Shown: piece after piece, positions 24,801-35,062 of the stretch | How positions within the stretch are numbered: the first letter of the stretch is position 1 | Layout: every line of letters starts with the position of its first letter | Source: Atkinsonella hypoxylon | Lineage: Eukaryota > Ascomycota > Sordariomycetes > Hypocreales > Clavicipitaceae | Direction: 5' to 3' | Assembly: GCA_000729835.1 (NCBI GenBank) | Contig: JFHB01000027.1 | Location: forward strand, 62,001 to 126,000 | DNA: 64,000 nt | Position numbers and translations under genes: made by a program | Notes under the pieces: model-generated | What the model was told of the DNA's origin: nothing | The model's database searches: none | The model's input: only the letters and a program-made list of their open reading frames with translations

Positions 24801-25796
24801 AGAGCTTTCTCGTGGAGCGGCGACAGCAGCTTCAGCTTCGCGATGTTTCCTCCACATCTCGGTGCCGATGACTCGAGAAGGATAAGGTACGAGGTAACCA
24901 TTCTTGTAGCATTCATAAACACCGAATTCATTGTCCAGTTCAGCGTCAGATATGACGCGGTATTCATATTGATCATCACGAACCTGAGCGGAGGCGAATC
25001 AGTATGGACATGCAGCGTGACAGTCGGTAGTGTGGGGAGACAGTGACATAGTCCATGTGCAAGATAATGCGAAAAAGGAGAATTTGATTACTTACGTCAA
25101 CAGGTAAATCTTTAGCGTGGAGTGCGCCCAAAATGCGAAGGCGGTTCTCTTGGCCTTCGTAGAATTGTTCAAACATATCATTGACACCGTTCTGTAGAAA
25201 ATTTTGAGGTCTTGAGTTAGAAACCAATTTGACAGGGGGGGGGGACCGCCACAACATGGGAAAGAACAATACAGCAATGGAAGGAATAGAAGACCGAAGG
25301 GAATACAAACCTGAAATTCTTTTTCGGCAACGTATTGATCAGCATCAAAAGTGTGCTTAGCCAGATTGAGATCGCATTCCAATCGCCGATTACATTCGCG
25401 CAACTTGTTGTCAAGCTTGTCTTTGAGCTGGTGGACAATGGGCAAGTATTCATCAGCCTGCTTATAAGACTCAGGCTTTTGCAGCATATCATCAACTGTA
25501 CGTTCGGCAAGTTCTTGGAGAGCAGGCTTGAGAGCAATAGCAACAGCCTGATACGTGGCCTTGAGGTCGCGCTGTCGTTCATAAGCAGCCTGTACACGCG
25601 AGTCGGAGAAGTTCTTTACTCTTCCTCTGCGCGTGCCACCTCGACCACGAGAAGCAGTGGTGGATTTTGATAAAGCAGCATTAGAAGCACCTCTGCCTCC
25701 ACCTCTGCCTCGACCACGGCCACCTCGCCCGCCTCTGCCACGACCACGGGTTGATGCCATGGGAGGCTCTCGAGCGGGCGAAGAAGTCTCAGCCAT
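21840..25796 (-). CDS. Large RGG-rich, Pro-rich nuclear-type protein, function unknown
   Basis: Exons are 25796-25311, 25191-25096 and from 24983 onward; the introns (119 and 112 bp) are in phase 0. The first exon opens with an RGG/GRG-rich tract (about residues 15-60), then a helical region with many charged residues up to QYVAEKEFQ. The third exon begins with a conserved block, RDDQYEYRVISDAELDNEFG, followed by long disordered sequence with several basic clusters and Pro/Tyr-rich repeats. I do not recognise the family; RNA or chromatin binding is inferred from composition only. The frame meets TAG at 22326-22328 (1079 residues), but stays open for another 161 codons to 21840. Either a 96-bp intron (22384-22289, GTAAGC..TTTAG) removes the stop and gives about 1209 residues, or translation ends or reads through there. 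Confidence 0.75.
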
Positions 25797-26604
25797 GGCG
25801 GGAACCACAGAGGCGGATCATGTATTTGACGAATCAGGCAGGATTCAATAACAGAACCCGGATCGGAGTGATGATTGCAAAGGAGAAAAACAGCAAGATG
25901 GAGATATGCGATGGGAAGTCCGGCAAAGGCGATGAGGCAAATCTCCTGTTTCAGCCGCTTGAGTGTATGTGAAGGTACATATGTGTATGAGTGTATGAGA
26001 GGCAGGTAGTGTATGTGGTGCGTGTGTGTGCGTGTAGGGTGTGGTGTGGTTGACGGACGGTGTGTGGCCAAATCCAGCCAAGTACGGCGGCGGCGCGTGG
26101 AGCCGCAGGAGACAAGAAGAAAGAGCGAAAGCAGGAAGGTAAGGTGCGTGTGTGTGGGAGAAAGACGAGAATGCAAAGTCTTTCAACGCCAGCGGCTACC
26201 CAGCGCCGACGCAGACCAAATTAAAAAGATGAGAGACGTCTTGAGGCACAGTAGCAGAGCAGCTTGCCGAGTGCAATGATGATGACAGACGTTGTGAGCG
26301 ACGCGGGAGGTGAAGTGCAAAAGAAGAAAAATGCTGATGTGTAGGTGCTCTTCTTTGGGGAGGCCAATGCGAAGGCAGAGGCGGATGGGAGCCTATAGTC
26401 GCACCCTTGGTACTCTGTGAGCCAAATTAGGCGAGGAGTGACTTGCGTACTATGGTTCTGGAGCTCAGCATTGCCGGTCGCAAGTTTTGGGCAACCGGGC
26501 CAGCCGTGCGCAGAAAACAGGCCAACGCAGTCCGGGAACCAACAAATTGCAGCTTGCAGCTTGCAATGCGCAAAAGCAGCGCATTAAATAAATTTCAACC
26601 ACAC

Positions 26605-26652
26605 GTCGGTCGGTCGGTCGGTCGGTCAGTCGGTCAGTCGGTCAGTCGGTCA
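26605..26652. repeat. GGTC/AGTC microsatellite
   Basis: About twelve tetranucleotide units, cggt changing to cagt in the second half. Confidence 0.9.
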
Positions 26653-26694
26653 AATGATGGCGATTTTGATCTGCCAATGGTGGACGCGAGAGGT

Positions 26695-26754
26695 GATGGA
26701 TGGATGGATGGATGGATGGATGGATGATGGATGGATGAATGGATGGATGGATGG
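26695..26754. repeat. GGAT microsatellite
   Basis: About fifteen ggat/gatg units with a few interruptions, only about 40 bp from the GGTC repeat. Confidence 0.9.
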
Positions 26755-27551
26755 GCTTTCAAAGCTCAGCAATGAGACGGGTATGGGGATCAAGTTGAAG
26801 ATACCTCCTGGGTAGGAGAAAACAAGAAACCCGGTTCTTTTGGGTCTGGGTCCAGGAACGTTGCAAAGGCACAGGACGAGAAAGTCAAATATTCAGTCAT
26901 TCACCTCCATACTTCCTTATGGCCTGGCCTTGCAATTCGGTCCAGTCTCTACAGACTTTGGCACAACGGCCTCTGTTCCGGGCGGGAAGGGGTGCCCCAG
27001 AAGGAACTGCCCCAGTCCGAACACGGCTGTGCAGTATGATTGGCTGATTTTGCTCGGGTCACCCGCATTAATCTGATCTGGCAGGAGCTAGCAGGATTGC
27101 ATAGTGCTTGATTGGCTCGGAAGGGAGGATAGTCCGATGTCCGCGCTTGGCGACCCCTGGGTGTTTGTCTCCTGCAATTGCGTAGCAGTGTTGTCAATTA
27201 GGTTTTGCAAAGCTTAATATCAGGCAGCATTAACTATAAAAAAGACGGGAACGAACGGGGTCAAAATTATAAGTGTTCATTCCAACGACAACCAGCAGAT
27301 AATTCTTGGATACGGTCACGAATTTATGGGGGCTTTGAGATCAAGGAGACCTCCGCGCAACTACGAACAGCGTTTGCTCTATGGTCCGATAGTCGTGCCA
27401 ACGCTCTCTCCATCACTCTTTGTGCGACAAAGCGCGTGAAAAAGTCTGGTGTTTCAACAGATGATGCAGGCACTGCATCAGTGATGGTGTGCCGTAACGC
27501 GCGCCAAAGCGCTTAGAGCCGTGCTAATTACTCCGTACGGACCTGTGAGAC

Positions 27552-27574
27552 GGGGGGGGGGGGGGGGGGGGGGG
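27552..27574. repeat. G23 homopolymer
   Basis: Uninterrupted run of 23 guanines in intergenic DNA. Its exact length is likely to be a sequencing or assembly uncertainty. Confidence 0.9.
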
Positions 27575-28548
27575 CTAAGGTGATAAGAGGTATAGGATAA
27601 AGATTTAAAAAAGGATAGCCAATCACACTTAGAATCACTCCAGCGCAACTCTCGATCTAGGGCGACCCACACTCCGTCACCTGTCTTTTGTGAAAATGCT
27701 CTCTTTTCTATACTCGGTCGCCTAAGCAATGGCGAGGAGTAGCAGACGCCAATTCAGATTTAAAAGAACAGGTTCGTAAAACCAGGTCACCACCTCTCCT
27801 TTGTGATGTAGACCTTTGAAACATTGCAATGATCGGCCCGGGTGAATCTGAACGACCTGCACCAAACATACTGATAACCACATGAAACCAATTCATGTAC
27901 CATCCGTCAGATGACCGCGCTGCGAATTGAATCAAAGCCTCGCTCGTTCGTTGATGCAACCCGAGACGGCATCCATTTAACAAAGACGACAGTCAAGCAT
28001 AACGCGCACGTCCAATTGCTTTTTCTTCGTTAGTGGCTCCGATGCTTCAAACTCCAGCCTCCAGCCGTCACCTCATGGACCCATCGGCCATCGAACGCCC
28101 ATGAGCATAAATAATTACGGAGCACATGCGCAGCCTGGCGACCTGGATAGTCCCGCACACGCACGTGAGATCCGCTTTCTCTCCTACTGTACTCCGTACA
28201 GCCTGCTCCGTTCATTCCATTGGGGGGTTCCATCTGTCAGGGTCCCCTTTGGGGAAGGAGCCACCTTGCCCACCCTGCCAGTCAACAGGGTGTGTAAGCT
28301 CCCACAGCAGACCGACCGACCAACCGAAGGAAGGAGGGAAAAAAAAAAAGTGTGCCATGACCTCATTTTCGGGCCGGATACTCCATGAATGCCGAACCCA
28401 TCTTTGAAGCTTGCACCGGCTTTAAAAAGACATAACTCAAAATCACTCATTCTTTCTTCCTCGAAGATAGATGTGGAGAGACATGCTCTGTCCCAATTGA
28501 GAGGCTCCGCTTGGGAAAAAAAAACAAAAAAAAAAAAAAAAGCTCAGC

Positions 28549-29547
28549 ATGGCCAAACGCCGCAAGCTCCAACGCCAACCCGTCAGAGCAAAGCCGCATC
28601 CAAGTAGCCAAGACAGCGCAAAGAAGCAGCCACAGCCCAAGAAGCGCCAGTTTCAACAGCACCACCAGCAAGAGCAGCCCGTCATCCCGTTCGGCCCTGA
28701 CGATCGCATCCTCCTCATCGGCGAAGCTGACCTGAGCTTCGCCGCATCTCTAGTCCGGCATCATGGCTGCGTAAACGTGACAGCCACAGTGCTAGAGAAG
28801 GACCACGCCGAGCTTGTCGCAAAATACCCCTCAGCAGACGACAACATCGCCGTGCTCCTGGGAACAAACCCAGACGATCCGGCTCCCAAATCAGAGAGGA
28901 CTAGCCAAACTACCCTTCCGCAAGAACAAGAAGAGGAGCATCATGACGACCACGCCGACGACGATAGTATTGATCATGATACCAGCATCGGTGAAGAAAG
29001 CGACCAAGAAGTGCCATTACCCCCCGTCAAGAAACGGAAATCGAGGCTCCCCCCGAACAACAAGCTCCTGTACAATGTCGACGCGACCAAGCTCCCCAAC
29101 AGCGTCATCCGCCCACCCCACGACCACATCCTCTTCAACTTCCCTCACGTAGGCGGCAAGTCCACGGATGTAAACCGCCAAGTCCGCTACAACCAGCAGC
29201 TCCTCGTATCCTTCTTCGAGGGCGCGCTCAAGGCTCTCGCCCCGGGAGGCAGCGTCCTCGTCACCCTCTTCGAAGGAGAGCCCTACACGCTGTGGAACAT
29301 CCGCGACCTGGGCCGCCACGCGGGGCTGCAGGTCGAAAAGAGCTTCCGCTTCCAGCCGGCTGCTTACCCGGGCTACAGACACGCCAGGACGCTCGGCGTA
29401 GTGAAGAATAAGAAGGGCGAGACGGGCGGTGGGTGGCGGGGCGAGGACAGGCCTTCGAGGAGCTATGTGTTTCGGAGGAAGTGGGAGGTGCCGGAGGTGA
29501 AGAGGAAGAGGCGGAGAGGTGACGATTCATCAGACGAGGATGACTAG
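28549..29547 (+). CDS. BMT5: 25S rRNA (uridine-N3) methyltransferase, DUF2431 family
   Basis: Intronless 332-residue protein. Yeast Bmt5 places m3U2634 on 25S rRNA in the nucleolus. The basic N-terminus (MAKRRKLQRQ) looks like a nucleolar signal. The SAM-binding motif I region is ILLIGEADLSFAASL, and the family motif FNFPHVGGKSTD with the downstream QVRYNQQLLVSFF helix is present. Between them sits an acidic, low-complexity insert (about residues 110-160: Glu, Asp and His runs) that is likely a disordered loop. The C-terminus is basic, then acidic. It is convergent with SET2 (591 bp between stops). A-rich tracts lie just upstream of the ATG. Confidence 0.92.
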   Translation: MAKRRKLQRQPVRAKPHPSSQDSAKKQPQPKKRQFQQHHQQEQPVIPFGPDDRILLIGEADLSFAASLVRHHGCVNVTATVLEKDHAELVAKYPSADDNIAVLLGTNPDDPAPKSERTSQTTLPQEQEEEHHDDHADDDSIDHDTSIGEESDQEVPLPPVKKRKSRLPPNNKLLYNVDATKLPNSVIRPPHDHILFNFPHVGGKSTDVNRQVRYNQQLLVSFFEGALKALAPGGSVLVTLFEGEPYTLWNIRDLGRHAGLQVEKSFRFQPAAYPGYRHARTLGVVKNKKGETGGGWRGEDRPSRSYVFRRKWEVPEVKRKRRRGDDSSDEDD

Positions 29548-30138
29548 TCAGACTGGCATGTTTTGCAGTTGAGTGTAGGTCTGCGTTTTATTTCTTGATA
29601 TTTCTCGGTCTTTCTGCAATTTTTCACTCTTTTTTTTTTTTTTTTTCCCACGGGCGATTTTTGATCTTTCACACGTATTTTACATTCCCGCAAATACAGC
29701 GAAGCATACGGGAAATCAAAGATCATCGCACGTAGCATTCCATCCACGAGATATGCGCAACTAGCCCACAACGTCCATCCTTCAAGCACCGCGCCAAGGT
29801 ATCAGCGTAGAAAAGCAAGACATCGCATCTAGGCTGGACAAGAAATGGCTAGCACAAGGTCATGCCAATTGGGAGAAGCAACAAAACCCCAGTTCTAATT
29901 TCAACCAACCCACGTCATCGTCCCTATCATCTATTAAGCACGATGCTCTTGAAAACTCCACAAAACTCCCTTCCCATTATGCACAGAAAGCCTACGCCGC
30001 TCGGTTGGTTCAGCCGTGAAATATACATGAAGGGGCTGCCTTGATCCTTCGGCCGGACTTTACATTACATCCACTTCACCAAGGGATGAGAAAAAAAGAA
30101 AATATAAAAAAAAAAAAAAAAAAGGGCAATGGAATGAA
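29548..30138. other. Convergent 3' region between BMT5 and SET2
   Basis: Contains a T run near 29630-29646 and an A run near 30108-30123. No gene seen. Confidence 0.6.
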
Positions 30139-32981
30139 TCATGCCACCAGCGCAATATTTTTGCACATTCCCTCAGCTTTTCCCTCCATATCTTTCACGT
30201 GCTTTGCCTCGTCTTCTAGCCGTTGGGCTTCTTCGTTTTCCCGCATTAGCGCTTCTTCCTGCTCCTTCAGGGCTTTCTGCTCCTCACTCAGTGGCTCCTC
30301 CGTGGCTGCATCAGGCGGTGGTGGCGGAGGCGGAGGAGGGCTTGGTTCAGGGACGTCTTCGGACCGTATCCTCTTGGTGTCGGGGCCGTCGGACGGTGTT
30401 GCCCCTGTAGAATCGGGAAGCATGTCTGTTTCCCTCTTGCGCTTGCGCGTTTGACTGCTGGGTGAGTCGGTGTCTACGTCACTGGCGCCGTCCTCGATGC
30501 CATCTGCCATGTCCTTCGGACTGTCCATATCTTTGCCTTCCAGGCTCGTCATGGGCTGGGCTTGGCTCGCAGATTCCCCGGTACTGCCTTGTTTCTTTTG
30601 ATGCTCGCCGTATTTCTCGACGGCGCGCGTTAAAAAGTCCTTGACGTATTTTTTGACCTTGAGCGTCTGCTTTTCACTGAGTGGTGCTGTTGGATCGTCC
30701 ACTCTTCTGTTTTTGTAGTCTGATGCAACTAGCTTCTTAGCGATCTCTTTGCCGAGTCGCTTAAGCTCGTCTTTAGGAAGTTTATGCCGGAATTTGTCTA
30801 AGATGTGTTTTACGGGAGGAAATACCTACACGCACCAGCTAGTGAGCAACCCAGTGTCTGAATAGAGAGATATGTTTCATGCACTTACAGTATTCTCGTA
30901 TATCTTCATTTGTTTATCCATTGGGAGTGATCTCCATTTCTCCCTTTTAGAGTCCCTAGATATTGCTTCGGCGTTTGAAGATCGTGAGGACTGAGACAGG
31001 ACTTGTTTTGGCGTTCCTTCCTTAGTTACCCGATCTATGATACTCTGGATAGCCTGCTGCTCCTGAACAGCCTTCGAAGGCGCCTTAGGACCTTCATTCA
31101 CAGGCTGTGTTGGGCGACTCCAGGTTGTCTTTCCCTGCTTGTTGTAAAAGTAGGTCGCGCCCCGGCTGTCCTTAGCTGCAAACCAACCTTCAGGAAGCGG
31201 GCCGAACCGTCTTGATGGGCGATTTGCATTGTGCTGAAACGAGATGCTGCGTTGTGGCACGCTGTTTTTGGGACCCTTTGGAGCGTCAATCGGTCGTGGC
31301 GATGCGGTTTTCGGCGTGGACTGTGCTGTCTCTTCCTCGCGAGCCTGTCCTCGACGATCATCAAAGAGGCTTTGCACTGGAGCATTGGGATCGAATTTAC
31401 GCCTCCGAATGCGATACGCCATCTCCAATTTGCTCCATTCGTCAAGCAGCCTTTTCGACTTGGAGGCAACCTCTTCGTGCTCTGAATCAGTCAACCCCTG
31501 GATTGTAGTCTCAATCTTAGAGTCCTGAATCTTATTCCTGGTCATGCGGGGGAACTTGTCGAGAATGTTCAAGACTTGCAGCACAACGTTGTGATCTTCC
31601 AAGAACGTGTTCAGTGTGGTCTTCAGAATCTGGTAGGCGTGCATACGCATCACAGATCTAATGACTCGCTCATCCTCTGAGCGCTGAATGCGTTGCAGGA
31701 GCTTGACAGCAATCCATTTCTCCTTGCATTGCAGGAGGGCTGCCATGACTTTGCGAGAATCGTCCTCATCCAGACTCCGCGCTGAGATGCTGTCGACATA
31801 CTCTTGGTCATCCTCCTCGGGTCTCTTGCGACGCGGCTTCTTGGCAACACTGGTATCCCAGCCGTCACCGTCATCAATGCCAAGAGCCTCAACAATGGCA
31901 GCCGGTAATTTAGTAGCACGTTCAGTCTGCGTTTTGCCGCCGATGAAGCCGACGCAGTTGGGTTCTCCGCAGTAACAAGGCTGTGGCTCAGCACCATATC
32001 GATCGACATTGTAATTGAAAACCAGCTCCTCTCCCGCCCGGATTCTTCGCAATGCAAATATGCCCATGCGGAGCTTGTCACCGACAACCCACTTGTCCAC
32101 ATAACAATTAGGATTACATGAGTGATTGCAAAATCGGCCCAGATTGCCTTTTCGTGTCGCGTCAACAAACTCACTCTTGCTGAGAGACATGAAGTAAAAG
32201 TGCTTGATGCCCTCCTGATCGTACTGCAGCATACGACGTCGGAACGTGGGTTCATTGATGACCTCGCCAATGTACTCGTAAATGAAGTCGTTGGGTTCCA
32301 GATTTGAATCCGCTCGCAGTCCATAGCCCTTTTTTTCGGTCCTGATGACTGTCACATTCGCCCACTCCTTGCGTTGGAATCGCTGGTTTTGGCACCCGCC
32401 ACCACAGTTGCCACCGCTGGCGACACACTCCATTTTCGTAGCGCGGTTGATACAATCCGAATCTTCGCCGCACGCATAATTCTCTCCTTCGCCTACACGA
32501 GTGCCGGATCAGCAATGAAATCCCATACTGTTTGAATGCTCTGAAAATTTTAGGAGGAAGAAGAGGTCATGAGAAGAGGGTAACAGGGGTAACACGCACG
32601 CCAATCGTCGGCACAATCACAGTCTAGGGCATCATTGTCGGTCGAACCGAGGTGTCTCGAACCGTAGAGGCAATCTCGAATGACCTGGAAGCCCTTGCAA
32701 GACTCATCCGTAGCGTCGGGAAGGTGATCGAACAACTGATGTTCCGGTTCGGCGGCCTTTTGCGAAGATTTTCGCGATAGTCGTGGCTTCATAGACGCTG
32801 GGGTTCGCAAACCGTCGCTTTCTGATTTGAAACCATTAATGGATGTTGGAGAATCGCTCTCTTTGAGACCAGCTGCAGGGGTCGATATCGCAGTGTCCAT
32901 GGCGTCTGCCACCCCATCCGCAGTGCCATCTTCAAGCTTTATCCTGCTCATCTTGCCGATTGCATGCTCGTCATCCCGCAT
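30139..32981 (-). CDS. SET2: Histone H3 Lys36 methyltransferase Set2
   Basis: An 890-residue enzyme that methylates H3K36 during transcription elongation. Exons are 32981-32600, 32492-30889 and 30825-30139, with introns of 107 and 63 bp. In order: a disordered N-terminus, the Cys-rich AWS domain (residues ~115-165, CDCADDW joined by splicing to REGENYACGEDSDC), and the SET domain (~168-292, with GRFCNHSCNPNC and GEELVFNYN). The post-SET motif CYCGEPNCVG follows, then a middle helical region, a WW domain (~552-582, LPEGW ... TTWSRP) and the C-terminal SRI domain that binds phosphorylated RNA polymerase II (~640-735, split by the last intron). A Pro-rich run and a coiled coil close the protein. 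ATG 32981 is the first in frame; ATG 32951 is possible. A TTTCAG just upstream may be the acceptor of a leader intron. Confidence 0.93.
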
Positions 32982-34470
32982 GACGACATGAAGCTCGGAA
33001 GAAGCTGAAAAGTGAGAACGAAGCGACAATTAAAATCTAGACCCAATCTTCGGCGGAAGCTTCTGTCGATTCGAGCCAGGCACACCCGCAGGAAGGATGC
33101 GATGCAGAGTGCAATGGGGAGACGCGCGCGTCGCAGTGTTGGGGGAAGCAGGAGGGTGGAGGGCCGAGGTGCCCGAAAGGGGATCGCGTGCGCAGAATTC
33201 GAGTGCGAGCACTAAGGCAGGGAAGGCAAGAGTCAGGCTGTGGCAATTTCGGAAGGGCAGAGAACGTCGGCCTGCGTCTGCGACCCCGAGCAGGCAGACT
33301 GGCGGAAAAGCGGCGGCGAGTGGAAGAGGTGAAGGCAATCGTGTGCGTCCGGGACCAACTTGGAGGGATTCCAGATTCCAGATTTTAGATTTCAGACTCC
33401 AGCTTCCACTCGCACACTCGCGCGGCTCAAGCCTACTAGCCCGCTTGTGCCCGCTTGTACGGACGGAGACTTGGCAGGGGCACATACCGCCAGATTGACG
33501 CTTACAGCTGGCGGCTTCGACAGTGCGTGCAGTTGGCGGGCTTAGGGGCGGCAAGTAGGGGCTACACCACTGTAGGATGGGGCACATGCAGCGAGCGCAC
33601 ACAGCGCGTCCAGCTGCTGCTGCAACAGCAGCGCAACCGCACAGCACAAACGCACGTTGTAGCACCACACGCACTGTGCAGGCTGATGTAACAATACCTT
33701 TGCTTCCACTTCAGGGCTGCTACTACCCTAACTCAGCTTTATTCCGTAAAAGTACACCAGACCCCCCAGTCATCGCATAGAGATATATACCCCAAGCCTT
33801 CAATGTTCCTTCCGCATGGACAAAGTCTGGTCTGCCTTCAACCCGCGCGAGCCCCGGAAATATTAAGCCACCGATCCACCCTGATGGTTGGAAAGGCGGG
33901 TCGTGGCTTCCAATGTTTCCCTTTCCAACCATGTAACATTGAAACCCTTTGTCAAATCAAAGAGTAACACTGCCAAAGGGATTTGCACTTGTCAGCACGT
34001 GCAGTATCACAGGTTGTAGTCAGGGCATCATTCCACGGCGCTCCTGCTCCGAGCCATTAGAGGACAACTAATATCCCCTCTGAGCTCAGGGTCGGCACAT
34101 TCAAGAAGTGACTTTGAAGCTGCTAGGCCTCAGAGCGCGGGTCCCTTGGTCCCTTTCGGCATAACACCACCACTTCTTGCAAGATCAGAAGAAATAACCC
34201 TGTCTTGATGGCTTTCCAGCAAATCATGAGTAAAATCCGGTCTAGCTTTGAGAACAACAGTACTATCTGTAACTGCAAACGCCTCACTCGAATGCTTTGA
34301 CTCACTTCATAACAAAATTAACAAAATTAGTTCAAACTAGAGGTTCCTCTAAATAGTAGCACCGAGCTTTAAATTACAAAGCTGTGAATGAAGACCAATT
34401 ATGCATGCTAATGATACAAGGGAATGTGACAATCTAATAAGTCGTACAACATGCGAAACCGCCAACCATT
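32982..34470. other. Intergenic upstream of SET2
   Basis: Nearly 1.5 kb containing the SET2 promoter and the 3' flank of the PhiA-like gene. It is GC-rich near 33050-33700, then more AT-rich. No gene is supported. Confidence 0.55.
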
Positions 34471-35062
34471 TTAGTCGTACCGACAGGAAACAGGGTTGTC
34501 AGTGTACTTAACAAGGGTTTCGAAGGTAGCGCAGCCGTTATTGGTAACATCACCATCCTCGTCCTTCAACCAGACCCGCCTAGCGTTTTCGACATAGTCA
34601 ACGCAATACTGGAAGTCTCTGTCTTGGAAGGACAAGTTGCCGTAGCTGTCGATCCCCCAGCCATCGTCTCTAGCGCCGGCGGCAATCGGCTGATCTTCAT
34701 CGGTGAAGCCGACGCGTCCTCGGCCTGACACGTAGGGCGTTAGTATCGAGATCAAGTGCGTGTATTGTATGCAATTCAATGTATCACTTACCCATGGCGG
34801 AGAGCTCAACATAGACTTTCTGGCGCTTGCCTTCGTCAGAGTACAAGAACATCTTGCGGCCTTCGAGGTAGAAAAGGGCGCGGTCGTTTTCGCCCTTGCA
34901 AGTGGCTTTCTGATCTTTCAGACCAGCGAAGAGCTCCGTTCGATAGGCGCTGAGGTAATTAAGGCGGGTGACCTGGACTGCAAAGACTTTGATGGGAGCG
35001 CCGGCGATTCTGGCGAGGGCAGGACCTGCCATGACAAGGGAAAGAGCAGCGGAGAACTTCAT
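34471..35062 (-). CDS. Small secreted protein, PhiA-like cell wall family
   Basis: A 174-residue protein. Exons are 35062-34792 and 34724-34471, with a 67-bp intron. A signal peptide is evident (MKFSAALSLVMAGPALA). The mature part has the pattern of fungal PhiA-type cell-wall proteins: a short strand with FLYSDEGKRQKVYVELSAMG, then GRGRVGFTDEDQ and GWGIDSYGNLSF. Four Cys are present in the mature chain, at about residues 54, 132, 156 and 171. Aspergillus PhiA is needed for phialide development, and relatives are abundant surface proteins. The family call is from pattern memory and is moderate. It borders a 5-kb gene-poor region that carries a transposon remnant. Confidence 0.75.

Larger units (their letters stand above)
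25797..28548. other. Divergent 2.75-kb intergenic region rich in simple repeats
   Basis: No supported gene between the RGG protein (-) and BMT5 (+). Contents are a GT-rich stretch near 25970-26050, a GGTC repeat, a GGAT repeat, a G23 run and an A-rich run (28516-28542) just before the BMT5 ATG. Confidence 0.6.
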
